From positions 109,047,891-109,111,890 of the forward strand of contig CM038050.1 of the NCBI GenBank assembly GCA_021397845.1: 64,000 nt of DNA, read 5' to 3'. The notes below the pieces were generated by a model that was given only the letters and a program-made list of their open reading frames with translations, was not told the origin of the DNA and did no database searches. The translations under genes were made by a program, and so were the position numbers. This document shows positions 34,175 to 43,524 of the stretch, one piece after another. Positions within the stretch are counted from its first letter, which is position 1. Each line of letters begins with the position of its first letter. This DNA comes from Areca catechu (Eukaryota; Streptophyta; Magnoliopsida; Arecales; Arecaceae).

Positions 34175-35227
34175 ATGACAAGCACAGAATCAGTTGACCC
34201 GATTACCACTGACCCGAAACCCATTGAAGATGGCATCGAGGAAGTATATGATGCTGGCTTGAGTCTAGTTGATGAATATGAGGGGGAAGAACTTGAAGAA
34301 TGTGACATCGATACTATTGGTTCCATACTTGAGGAGACCTTGGAAAGCAACCAAGTGGTAGGACCTAGTTCAGAAATTCAAGAGATTTGTGAGAACCAGG
34401 TTTTTTTAGTCAGATACCCCCAGGAAGAATTCATAATGTTAGCTCGAGCTATCAGTTCGTACCCTCTAATGACAGTCATTCCCCAAGTACCAATTGAAGA
34501 TCTTTGCACTGAACTGTTTAAGTTTGCCCACCCTATGATAGATCCTCTCCTTAGGATGACTGAATCAAGCCTCTTACAATTGGACCTTGTCCCATGCCCA
34601 GCCACTAAGGTCTCTCCCGTAATCTCAATTGAACATCCTTGTCTTGAGCGGATTGATTCACCAAGTTCTGTAGAAGTCCTCCTTATGGCCCCAGACCCCT
34701 TCCTTTGCATGACTGACCTACCCTTCTATAGAGTATACCTTTCCGCACCCATAGGTCAAATTTCAAGTCTTGAGGTCATCATCCATAGGCCCTTCCATGA
34801 ATCATTCTCTAATCCATTTCTTGAGAAAGTGGATCATTATTTGCTTAGAGAACAAACCTTAACTGTTGCAATCACATGTCCTAGGCTACTCCCCGAACCA
34901 TCTCTTGATCCATTCCTGGGAGTAGCAAACTTTTACTTTCCTAAGGATGACCAGTTGACACTCATAGATCACCATTCAATCCTTCAGGTTACCACCTTTA
35001 GTCAGCAGGTAATTCGAGACTCCACCTCATATTTCCTCCCTTTCTTTAGGACTTCCAATGCTTCTTACACCATCCAAGTATACTTTGTCAAAGTCTTTAG
35101 AGTGAACCATGTGTCAGAACCTATTAGGTTTGCCATCTGCTTCTGGAATACCTTATGGCACCTACTAGGCACCCATGATAAGTTCTCATGCTTTGCATGC
35201 CATCCTCCGACCCAAGGTCAAACCTAG
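34175..35227 (+). CDS. Element B Gag-like protein, C-terminal part with F-W-T-L-W domain
   Basis: 350 codons, open. It begins two bases after the stop of the zinc-knuckle ORF but belongs to the same ancestral protein (its frame is open further upstream without ATG). It carries the acidic motif LSLVDEYEGEELEE (residues about 30-45), a long proline-rich unrecognised middle, and the terminal domain SYFLPF ... RFAICFWNTLWHLLGTH (about residues 285-334), shared with families A, C and D. There is no protease DTG/DSG motif. Function is unknown; it is most likely a structural protein of the non-autonomous particle or a packaging factor, which is inference. Confidence 0.65.
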   Translation: MTSTESVDPITTDPKPIEDGIEEVYDAGLSLVDEYEGEELEECDIDTIGSILEETLESNQVVGPSSEIQEICENQVFLVRYPQEEFIMLARAISSYPLMTVIPQVPIEDLCTELFKFAHPMIDPLLRMTESSLLQLDLVPCPATKVSPVISIEHPCLERIDSPSSVEVLLMAPDPFLCMTDLPFYRVYLSAPIGQISSLEVIIHRPFHESFSNPFLEKVDHYLLREQTLTVAITCPRLLPEPSLDPFLGVANFYFPKDDQLTLIDHHSILQVTTFSQQVIRDSTSYFLPFFRTSNASYTIQVYFVKVFRVNHVSEPIRFAICFWNTLWHLLGTHDKFSCFACHPPTQGQT

Positions 35228-35300
35228 AGAGCCTTAGTTTGTTAGGTTTAGACCTAGGGTTCCTTTGAATAAAGTCCATTCTTTAGGAATGCGTCGTCAA
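35228..35300 (+). other. Conserved non-coding block after the Gag-like ORF (B)
   Basis: Contains GTTAGGTTTAG, GAATAAAG and TTAGGAATGCGTCG in the same order as the blocks in A, C and D. AATAAA could act as an internal polyadenylation signal. Confidence 0.5.
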
Positions 35301-35419
35301 TCGAGTTTAGGACATTGACTCAGATTTTGGTTGAGTGAGCACCAGGAATTGGGATTTGTATTTTGTCCAGGGCTGAAATTGCATTCAATATTACGATCAA
35401 TAAGTCTATAGGCTAGAGT

Positions 35420-36160
35420 CCCTTTGAAATTGTTCATGGATACAAGCCTCACACACCACTTGATCTGATTTCACTATTAGCCCACACACACAAGTCTCTT
35501 GATGCACTTGCATAGCATGTAAAGGACTTGCATAAAGAAATTCATGCCAAAATAACTTTAAGTAATGAAACTTATAAGAAGTTGGCTGATTCTCAAAGAC
35601 GAGTCAAAACTTTTGTTGAGGGAGACTATGTAATGATTAGGTTAAGGCCTGAACGGTTTCCTCCTGGAACCGTTAGAAAGTTACATGCTAGAGGAGCTGG
35701 ACCATTTAGAGTGGTGAAGAGAGTAAGGTCCAATGCCTATGTGCTCGAGTGGCCTTCAGAACTAGGCATTAGCTCCACTTTCAACATTACAAATCTAGTA
35801 GAGTATAGGGAGCCAGTTATGATTCCCAATGAGCCTTTTGAGCCTAATCCTGCTCTTGAGAGTGAACCCAACCCTGTGTGTCCACCAATAAACTGGCTTG
35901 TGAGGAAAGAGCAGATTGAAAAGATCCTGGATGATCAGGTTATCTTTACTCGTAATCGAGGATAACAAAGATACCTGGTCCGCTGGCAAGGAAGGCCAGA
36001 TTCTGATGACTCATGGATCTCCCGAGAAGAATTACAAGAATTGGACTCAGACCTCTTGGAGAGATACCAGAGCCGGCTTGATCCATACTCGACAGGGTCG
36101 AGTTCCTCCCACCCCGGGAGAATTGGTGCGGGCACCAGACTCAGAAGAAGACTTTAGGGC
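35420..36160 (+). pseudogene. Element B integrase tail with chromodomain
   Basis: Starts at PFEIVHGYKPHTPLDL, a stretch that lies just after the catalytic core in full integrases, so more is kept here than in family A. Then comes LHKEIHAKITLSN, YVMIRLRPERFP, KLHARGAGPFRVV and VEYREP (open 35528-35965), and a chromodomain start IEKILDDQVIFTRN. A TAA at 35963-35965 cuts the chromodomain, which continues in frame as QRYLVRWQGRP and DDSWISREELQ. The last codons (STGSSSSHPGRIG) overlap the hairpin and purine tract and run into the 3' LTR. Confidence 0.8.
36089..36123 (+). promoter_or_regulatory. Hairpin and polypurine tract of element B
   Basis: ACTCGAC-AGG-GTCGAGT is a perfect 7-bp stem. It is followed by a pyrimidine-rich TTCCTCCCACCCC and GGGAGAAT directly before the LTR start TGGTGCGGG. 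The same layout recurs in A, C, D and E. Confidence 0.7.
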
Positions 36161-37900
36161 TCCATCTGGATCTCTGATTGACCTTGCCCGAAGAATTAGG
36201 GTTTTCTGGTTTTGTAATAAGGGTTGACTTGGTCAACTCAATTTTAGTCTTGAGTTTGTATTTCCCTGCAATTTAAATTTTGTTGAGTCATGTTGACTCA
36301 GTACAAGTCCTAGTAGTGGTCTAGGTCTTCTCCAGGTTGGTGCCACTTTTTTTTCAGTCAAGTCAAGGTCTAGGGTGCCATATTTCTTTCTCCCAGGCCC
36401 AAGCATGTGGGCGCCACACTCCCAGCCATATGCCAGAGTCCAGGAGGTGCCACATCTCCATCTAGTGTCTTTGGTCCCTACACCACAAGAAGTAAGTTCC
36501 TTTTTTTTCTTGCACCACTTGGGAGAGAAATCCATCAAGATACCTCAATCCAAGGAGGAGCCAATTTCTTTCCAGATAAACCCAAGCCAGGATGGCAAGA
36601 ATTTTTCTTGAAGAGAGGATCAAGGAGGTGCCCCACAATGTTCCATAAAAATACAAGTTATAAAAGGGAAGAGAGCATGTCTTGGGGAGGAATTCAAGGA
36701 GGTTCCCAAAAGTTTCCAAAAGTGCAAAAGCCATGAAAGGAAGAAGCCTAAACTTGAGGACCAAGACTAGGAGGTGTCCAAATGAGCCAAACCATGAAGG
36801 GAAATCCTTGATTCATGGAGAGATACTAGGAGACACCCCCATAACCTGCCATTTGGAGCTGATTTTCAAGTTTTCTTGGAGTTTTTGGGCTGCCCACTCA
36901 TGGAAGGAGTCTTGGGAAGAGAATTTGATGCCTAAAGTGAGGGTTAGTCCTATTAGTCCCACATGAAAAATGTATAAAATTTTATTTCTTTGTTATGTCT
37001 ATATATTCAACTCTATGTAACTCTTGAATTTAATGATGAATGAAATCAATTTCTGTGTGAGCAACTTTGTGTTTCTCTCTTCCGCACTTGTATTCAGGTG
37101 TTGAGCTCCGTAAGGGAGTAAATCTGGTTTCCCTAGGAACCTTGAGGAGGTGTGAGATCTCCAACCCCAAAACCCTACCAAAACCCTAGGTTAGCCACTT
37201 CAATTCCAAACCCTAGCCGCCTATCATCTTCTTCATTCCACCAATCATCCAAACCCTAATCTACCTCATCATCTCATGGCCCCTCTCTTCCAAGTAGAGG
37301 CCAACCACCAACATCCAGGTCCAGATCGGCTACTTCGAATACAGAGCAAATCCCAGAGGAAGTCAGATCAGCATCCAGGAGAATCAGGATTTCAGCAACA
37401 TCAATTTTTTTTAAGTTCTTCTTATCTGGTAAATCCTTTCTTTGAGTATCTGGTTCCTTAACTTGTTCTTCTTCTTTCCTAGATCCTGAGTTTAAGATAA
37501 GCCAACTCTGCCAAAGGGCCAGTATTGGAGGATCCATTGTGAAGATATCCGAATTCGACGATCCAACAATCTGCTCGAGAGAGTCCTTCCACCAAACTCT
37601 GTGAAGATCACTGCCTGGTACATAACCCTTCCCTTCTCTTTATTTCTGTCCTGTTGAAAGTTCAGAGCGATACCCTAGGTCTGGAAGTTTCTCAACCCCC
37701 AGCGATCCTTTACTTCTGATATACTCTGATAATCTAGTTTCTAAGAATTGTGATTTCAATTATTATATAGTTTCTTTCAATTTAGTTTAACTTTCCTTTG
37801 AGTCAAAGCCGACTTCTGAAAATATATATAAAAAAATAAATAAATAAATACATTAATTTTAATTTACTTCCGCATCACATCATCTTTTTGTTCTGCATCA
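36124..37900 (+). repeat. Element B 3' LTR
   Basis: 1777 bp, TGGTGCGGG to TTCTGCATCA, followed by the CATGT duplication. TATA box TATAAAA at 36973-36979. Confidence 0.92.
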
Positions 37901-37902
37901 CA

Positions 37903-38707
37903 TGTTATACCCAATCGACTTTCCTCCGAACCAGATCAGAGTCGATGGCCCTTCAGCCAGGTCAGACTAAAGGTCCAGCTGACCTGCCCAATATCCGACC
38001 GACTCATTAGGGGTCCGACCGACCCACTTGAGGTCCGGCCGACCCACCAGAAGTCTGACCTACCCATTTCAGCTGGGCCCATATCGGCCCAAGGTGGGCC
38101 ACTCCAAGGATGGCCCGGATGCTCCAGAGGCTCCTTCCAGCTGGTACCAGGATGCCGTTACGACAGAATCCTTACATCTCGGTACCATTACTTTGCGGAT
38201 CTCATGATCTTGGTGCTGTTATCTTGCAAGTCCCATGATCTGTGCCACCTAGCCACTCCAAGATTCCTCTAAGGGTAGATTGGCCATTCCCAGCCTGGCC
38301 CGTAATAGATTCTGGTGAAGTTCCGCGCCTATATAAGGTAAAAGGGAGACTTCGAGTGGTAAGAGAGCTTTTTTTTTTCCACAAGCTATCTCTCTTGATT
38401 CCTCCATTCTGTTGCTCTAAGGCTCCCACTAACCTAGCCATCGGAGGGTACCCTACTAGAACACCACCGGCCCGTGGGACAATTTTTGCAAGAACCGGGA
38501 AGATGCGCACTCTAGCCAGGTCGAGAGAACCCGATCTGGGAGATTCAGCGGTAACTGATTGGTTTTAGAGGAAGGGGCCGAACCTTTGTTCTAGTTTTCC
38601 TTCTCTAAAAGGAGGAATCCACCACTAAGTAAAACAATGGCGAAGTGAAGAGCTCAGAATACCTCTAATAGGAGAGGTTGCTCCTAAGCGAGCTCGGGAG
38701 TGCCTCT
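37903..38707 (+). mobile_element. Tat2 5' LTR and leader (split by B on the left and D on the right)
   Basis: Probably begins TGTTATACCC at 37903, where B inserted almost at the LTR edge. It has three GTCCGACCGACCCA-type repeats (37975-38075), a TATA box TATATAAGG (38330-38338), a Tat-type U5 (CTAACCTAGCCATCGGAGGG), and TTGGTTTTAGAGGAAGGG near 38560, which may be a decayed primer-binding site. It continues beyond D at 44971. The exact LTR end is not certain. Confidence 0.6.
38330..38338 (+). promoter_or_regulatory. TATA box of Tat2 LTR
   Basis: TATATAAGG in GCGCCTATATAAGGTAAAAGGG. Confidence 0.6.
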
Positions 38708-40162
38708 TGGTGGGGACACCTGAGGCACCAGAATAAGACAGAGGCTTTTTCAACTCTCTGTAAATTGATCAATAATTTATGAGTCCATCTGTAATAAGGG
38801 CTTAGCTCATCTGAGTCCATTTTAGTTGTTATTTGAGTATTTTTAGTTGTTATTTCAGTTCTGTACTAGTCAGCTCATGTTGAGCTAGTACAGTCCAATG
38901 CTAGTCAGCTCATGTTGAGCTAATTTTATTTTTTTGAGTCCTGTCCAAGCATACTGAAGACTCAAGACTATATCATACAAGTGAAGACCAAGTCCAACTA
39001 GATTGAAGACAAGGAAGTATAGCACAAGTCCAACCCAGCTTGAAGATTTGAAGACCCCAGGAGGAAAATTCAGAAAACCCTGATTTCTTGCAGATGCCCT
39101 CCAGATGCCCAGATTCCCTTCCAGATGCCAAAGTATATTCATAGATAATGGCATCCATGATTCCAGAGGTCCATCTGCATCCTAGCCCAAAGAAATCAAG
39201 CCCAGGTGCCAAGCCCAAGCCCCTAAGAAGCAAGATACCAGGGAATATTCCTGCTACCTGGCTACCAGGCCACCCCAGCTTCCAGAGGCCCAAACCCATG
39301 CACCCGAGCCCCTTTGGGCCAGCCTTTTGCTGCTTCTAGAAGCCCAACACGCCCCCTTAGGCATCCTTGGAGTCTTGACCAAGTCAAGAAAATTTTTAGG
39401 GATTTTTCTACCTAATATTTCCTTATTTTCTAGCTAGGGTTTGAGAGGGAAAATGATTCTTATGTAAAGACTTATGTACCCTTACTTGGAGCCCAAGGTT
39501 AAGGGTCTATTTAAGGGACCCTAGCCTCTTGTATGAGGGGAATTTTTGATGAATGAAAACCTTGAGTTCTTCTATTGAGTTGTGTGATACCCTGCTGTGT
39601 GCATAAAGGGGTTTGCGAGAGTTCTTCTTCCCAGTGCTGCAATCATCTTCCTGCTACCAACAAGCATCTCAGATCCCTGGACGCCCACTCCAAAAGAAGC
39701 CCTCCCTTGCTATTTTTCTTTTGTTTTCTTGTTCCTTTGTGAGTTTTCTAACCCCTGACAGGTCGTTTGCAGGTCCCCGAGTTCCTACGAATCCAACGAC
39801 TCCAGCCAAGCCTCAATCGGATCACCGAGCAGAAAGCTGGGTATCCGCGGGTCTTTGGCTCGATTTTCCAGGCCGCATCCGTCGAGGAACGAGAGACCCT
39901 TTTGCTGCGATCTTCACAGACATTGTCAGGTACACCCCTCTACCTCCAGTAGTTTTATTGTAGGAGAACTTGCCTTAACCGAGGCTTCTCAGCCCCGGCG
40001 ATCCTTCTTTTCTACTTTTCTAGGTCCTAATCTGCATGCTGATCTTCTAAAATTCATATAAAATTCCCTACAACTTATTTTAATTTGAAATTTGGGAATT
40101 AATCACTCAACCCCCCGTATAAAACATATAAAAAAAATTGCATGCAAATTGGTTCCCCATCA
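38708..40162 (+). repeat. Element D 5' LTR
   Basis: TGGTGGGGACACC to TTCCCCATCA, 1455 bp. TATA-like TATTTAA at 39508-39514. The R-U5 holds TCCAGGCCGCATCCGTCGAG (39867-39886), almost identical to family C (62372-62391), and CTTCTCAGCCCCGGCGATCC. Confidence 0.93.
39508..39514 (+). promoter_or_regulatory. TATA-like box in D 5' LTR
   Basis: TATTTAA in GGTCTATTTAAGGGACCC; the same motif is at 44311-44317 in the 3' LTR. Confidence 0.5.
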
Positions 40163-40164
40163 TT

Positions 40165-40176
40165 TGGTATCAGAGC
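40165..40176 (+). promoter_or_regulatory. Primer-binding site of element D
   Basis: TGGTATCAGAGC two bases after the 5' LTR end. Confidence 0.92.
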
Positions 40177-41042
40177 GTAGATTAGGGCTTGTTTTCTGCA
40201 ATTTTTCAGTCCGTATATACTCTGTTATTTTAATTATTTCTCCCTGTTAAAAACCCCCAAAACTTTGAAATTTATTTTCCTGGATTTAGCAAAATTCACT
40301 GTAATTTTAAAAATTTTTCCATATTTTATTATGGCCTGTGAATTTTCTGCAAGCCGAAATAGGGCCTGCAAATTTTCGGCTCTGTTTTTTTAGCAAGACA
40401 AGTTTGGAAGTTTTAGGGTTTTGTTTAGGAGTTTTTGCATATTTCTTAATTTTAGTATATTTCCAGTATATTAGGCCATGATTTGCAAGTTTTCTTATAT
40501 TTAAAAAAATACCAAAAAAAATACATATTTTCCAAAAATACCAAAAAAAAAAATATCTAAACCCTAATTTACATCCTCATCTGCCTGCCATCATTGCATA
40601 ATTTACTTTTAAGGGCACTCTTGCTATATCAGATGGGGGGAGGATTTGATCACCTCTCCTTAGCCCAAAACCACATCCCTTGCATTCAGTCCCAAGCCTT
40701 AACCTAAAATTAATTAGACTTAATTTGCCCTAGTGGGCTAGGGACACCAACTGGTCGGGTCCAGGCTAGTGTTAGATCACTGTGTCAAGTTAACCTGTGT
40801 GTGCCTTGTGCTCAGTGTCTAGAACGGTGGTTTAGGGATTCAATCCCGAAGGGCTTGTGTGCTGGTCCGCCTACCTGGCCAATCTCTGATTGGTGTCTAG
40901 GATTGGCAATCAGGGACCTAACACTCTCCTTACACCTGCCTGGCTGAGTACAGGGTTACTATAGGCTAGTTTGCCACCCTGATTGAGCATCTAGTTTGGA
41001 CTCTAGGTCTAGTCAGCTATAGTCGGTCTGATCGAGTCTTGT

Positions 41043-42833
41043 ATGAGCACTAGATCAGGAGTTTCATATCACCCACCTCCTTCACAAATGTCTGAACCCA
41101 TGGAAAACTTACAAGCCCAAATAAAAGCCCTAGCTGATCAAATGGCCCAGATGACTACCCAGTTAACTCAGTCTGGTACCCAAACCAACAATAGAATTGA
41201 CCATCTTGCCAAAAGGTTTGACCAGTTAGGAGGCCGTGTAGGGACCATAGCAAGAACCCATGGGTCACAATCTGAGCCAGATCCTGAGTCCCCTCAACCT
41301 AGGAGAACCCCAAACCCTGATCTATACCATGAGGTCGAACCTAGGAGATCCCCTTATTCTGACCCGTACTACAATCCTCAACCTAGGAGGACCCCAAACC
41401 CTGATCCATACCGAGAGATTGAACCTAGGAGAGCCCCTCAGCCTGACCCATACAATAATACTGAACCTAGAAGAACCCCTTACCATGACCCTTATTATGA
41501 TACTGAACCTAGAAGAACCCCTTACCGTGACCATTATTATGATACTGAACCCAGGAGAACCCAATACTCTGACCCATATAGGGAGTCCAATCCTAGGAGA
41601 ACCCAATACTCTGACCCATATAGGGAGCCCAATCCTAGGAGAACCCAATACTCTGACCCATATAGGGAGCCCAACCCTAGGAGAACCCAGTATTCTGACC
41701 CATATAGGGAGTCCAACCCTATGAGGACCCAATATCCTGACCCATATAGAGAGCCCAACCTTAGAAGGACCCCATACCATGATCCATCCTTAGAACCTGA
41801 CCATAGAGCTAACCCAAAATCCTATGACCCGAGATCCTATAATCCCATGACCCATAGATCTGCACCCTTGTCCTATGGGCCCAGAGAACCCATAACCCCT
41901 AAGTATCAGCCTAGTCATGCTTCCCCTAGTCAACTTGAACCCCATAGGATTAGTATCCCTAAATATGAACCCAGAAGTGAGCCACTACCCCTTATACAAC
42001 CTGAACCTACTAGGAGTAGTACCCATAATCAGAGACCAGAACCTAACCAATTTCCTGCTAGCCGACCTTCTCCAACCATTCCTGAGATTCACAAGGCATA
42101 CATTAACACGGAAGTGTATGAAGCTGATGTGAGCCTAGTGGATGAGTATGAGGGAGAAGAGGAGACACCTTTAGTAGACCTAGAATTAGCTGACCCAGTA
42201 GATGCCCAGGTAAAAGCCAACCTAGAGGTAGTTGACCTTGACCACATCCAACCTAAAGCTATAGCGGAAGAACAAATAGAGGAAGAGAACCTGGGTACTG
42301 CTACTAGAGCCTTACCTGAGGAAACCATAGAGGAGAGCCAAATTATAGAGTCTTGTCCTAAAATACAAGAACCTGAAGAATTTATTAAGGACCTGATCTC
42401 TTTGAATCTATACCTTCAAGATGAGCCTCCTCCTATAGTTCCCATTAAGGACCTCTTCCCTGAGATTAATAACCCATCCTTCCATTATACAAACCCCATA
42501 GATATACCACAACCCCGTAAGGTTAACCTCATTAGTATAGGATTAGTTCCTGACACCCCGTCTTTTATCCTACTTTATTCAACTAACCATGAACCTTTTT
42601 CTCTGCCTTACCAAACTAATTCTGAACCCACTTCCTATTTTCTGCCCTTTCCTGACACCTCCAGCATTTATAGGATTATTAGATTGCATTTAATTGAGAT
42701 TAGCATACTGCATGCATTCATCACGCATGTTAGGTTTGCATCTTACTTCTGGCACACTCTTTGGAATTTGCTAGGAGTTCACTATAATTTTCATGTGCAT
42801 GTCAAGCTAGGATCAAACCTAGGGAACCTATAA
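41043..42833 (+). CDS. Element D Gag-like protein with twelve 14-residue repeats
   Basis: Intact 596-codon ORF starting M-S-T-R-S-G. Residues 17-65 are rich in Q, A, L and M and look like a coiled coil. Residues 87-254 are twelve tandem 14-residue units of the type RRTQYSDPYREPNP (42 bp each). Residues about 255-345 are Pro- and Ser-rich. EVYEADVSLVDEYEGEE (about 357-373) is the acidic motif shared with A, B and C. LPEETIEESQIIES follows, and then the terminal domain SYFLPF ... RFASYFWHTLWNLLG (about 530-578). There is no zinc knuckle, Gag core or protease. The basic, aromatic repeats could bind nucleic acid in place of the knuckle (inference). The intact frame beside a decayed integrase tail suggests it was the useful product. 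Confidence 0.8.
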   Translation: MSTRSGVSYHPPPSQMSEPMENLQAQIKALADQMAQMTTQLTQSGTQTNNRIDHLAKRFDQLGGRVGTIARTHGSQSEPDPESPQPRRTPNPDLYHEVEPRRSPYSDPYYNPQPRRTPNPDPYREIEPRRAPQPDPYNNTEPRRTPYHDPYYDTEPRRTPYRDHYYDTEPRRTQYSDPYRESNPRRTQYSDPYREPNPRRTQYSDPYREPNPRRTQYSDPYRESNPMRTQYPDPYREPNLRRTPYHDPSLEPDHRANPKSYDPRSYNPMTHRSAPLSYGPREPITPKYQPSHASPSQLEPHRISIPKYEPRSEPLPLIQPEPTRSSTHNQRPEPNQFPASRPSPTIPEIHKAYINTEVYEADVSLVDEYEGEEETPLVDLELADPVDAQVKANLEVVDLDHIQPKAIAEEQIEEENLGTATRALPEETIEESQIIESCPKIQEPEEFIKDLISLNLYLQDEPPPIVPIKDLFPEINNPSFHYTNPIDIPQPRKVNLISIGLVPDTPSFILLYSTNHEPFSLPYQTNSEPTSYFLPFPDTSSIYRIIRLHLIEISILHAFITHVRFASYFWHTLWNLLGVHYNFHVHVKLGSNLGNL

Positions 42834-42895
42834 TCTCTTAGGTTTAGATCCAAAGAGTTCAATAAGATTTCCTTCTATAAGAATGCATAGTCAAG
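42830..42895 (+). other. Conserved non-coding block after the Gag-like ORF (D)
   Basis: CTTAGGTTTAGATCC, TTCAATAAGATTTCCTTC and AAGAATGCATAGTC, matching the order in A, B and C. The AATAAA of the others is AATAAG here. Confidence 0.5.
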
Positions 42896-42984
42896 TCTGT
42901 TAGGTGTAGGTTTGAGTCCTTTGCATCATCTTGTTAGGAGTCTGCATGTGCCTAGCATGTTCACCACTCACACTAATGTTAAAA

Positions 42985-43270
42985 CAGCTGGCTAATTCCC
43001 GAAGATAGATCAAAAAAATTTGATGTAGTGGATTTTATCTTGGTTAGGCTTAGGCCTAAAAGAAGCTTCATGCTCGCAGAGCCGGACCTTTTAAAGTGAT
43101 AGAGAAGGTTGGATCAAATGCCTAGGTGTTAGACTTGCCTTCGGATTTGGGCATTAGTTCTACCTTCAATATTACAGACCTGGTTGAGTATAGGGAACCG
43201 GCAGCGCTACCTAGTGAGGCCTTTGGACCTACTCCTTTTCATTGTGAGTGACCCTAACCTAGAGTGTCCA
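42985..43270 (+). pseudogene. Element D integrase tail (decayed)
   Basis: Recognisable pieces in several frames with stops: QLANSRR, KLHARRAGPFKVIEKVGSNA, LDLPSDLGISSTFNITDLVEYREP. A stop falls where sisters read AYVLDLP, and another follows near HCE. It is cut off from the ORF before it and from the intact chromodomain frame after it. Confidence 0.7.
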
Positions 43271-43286
43271 CAAACAAATTTAGCCT

Positions 43287-43524
43287 GAGAGAGGAGAACA
43301 GATCGAGCGTATCCTGGACAATCAAGCCATCACGACCCAGGGCCATGACTATCAACGCTTCCTGGTCCGATGGCAAGGCCGGCCAGAGTCGGACGATTCG
43401 TGGATTTCTCGAGAGGACTTGCAACACCTCAACCCAGACCTTCTCGAGAGATATGTGAACCAGTCTAACCTTCACTCGACAGGGTCGAGTTCCTCCCACC
43501 CTGGGAGAATTGGTGGGGACACCT
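43287..43524 (+). CDS. Element D chromodomain frame
   Basis: An open frame without a clear ATG reads EQIERILDNQAITTQ, YQRFLVRWQGRP, ESDDSWISREDLQ, LNPDLLERY, then HSTGSSSSHPGRIGGDT and a stop inside the 3' LTR. Aromatic positions usual for a chromodomain (F/Y in YQRFLV, the W of VRW and of DSW) are present. It is cut off from the integrase tail before it by stops and shifts. If made, it would need a frameshift or a separate start. Chromodomains of plant Gypsy integrases direct insertion to chromatin marks. Confidence 0.55.
43478..43510 (+). promoter_or_regulatory. Hairpin and polypurine tract of element D
   Basis: ACTCGAC-AGG-GTCGAGT stem, then TCCTCCCACCC and TGGGAGAAT before the LTR start at 43511. 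Confidence 0.7.

Larger units (their letters stand above)
30871..37900 (+). mobile_element. Element B: complete non-autonomous chromodomain-type Gypsy retrotransposon
   Basis: 7030 bp flanked by the duplication CATGT (30866-30870 and 37901-37905). Both LTRs have TG..CA ends and match at roughly 96% by hand count. Internal order: PBS, a Gag-like protein in two frames (33552-35227), a conserved non-coding block, an integrase tail with chromodomain (35420-36160), and a purine tract. No protease, RT, RNase H or integrase core is present, so mobility depended on a helper element. The same family provides a solo LTR at 58997-60633. Confidence 0.92.

Noticed and set aside
37906..38560. Tat2 LTR being the same family as the Tat1 LTR
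   Set aside because: Only a U5 block is alike; U3 parts do not match, so they are treated as separate families.
41322..41780. Open frames of 73-154 codons in other frames over the element D repeats
   Set aside because: Shadows of a 42-bp in-frame repeat that keeps every frame open; only the 596-codon frame has the shared flanking motifs.
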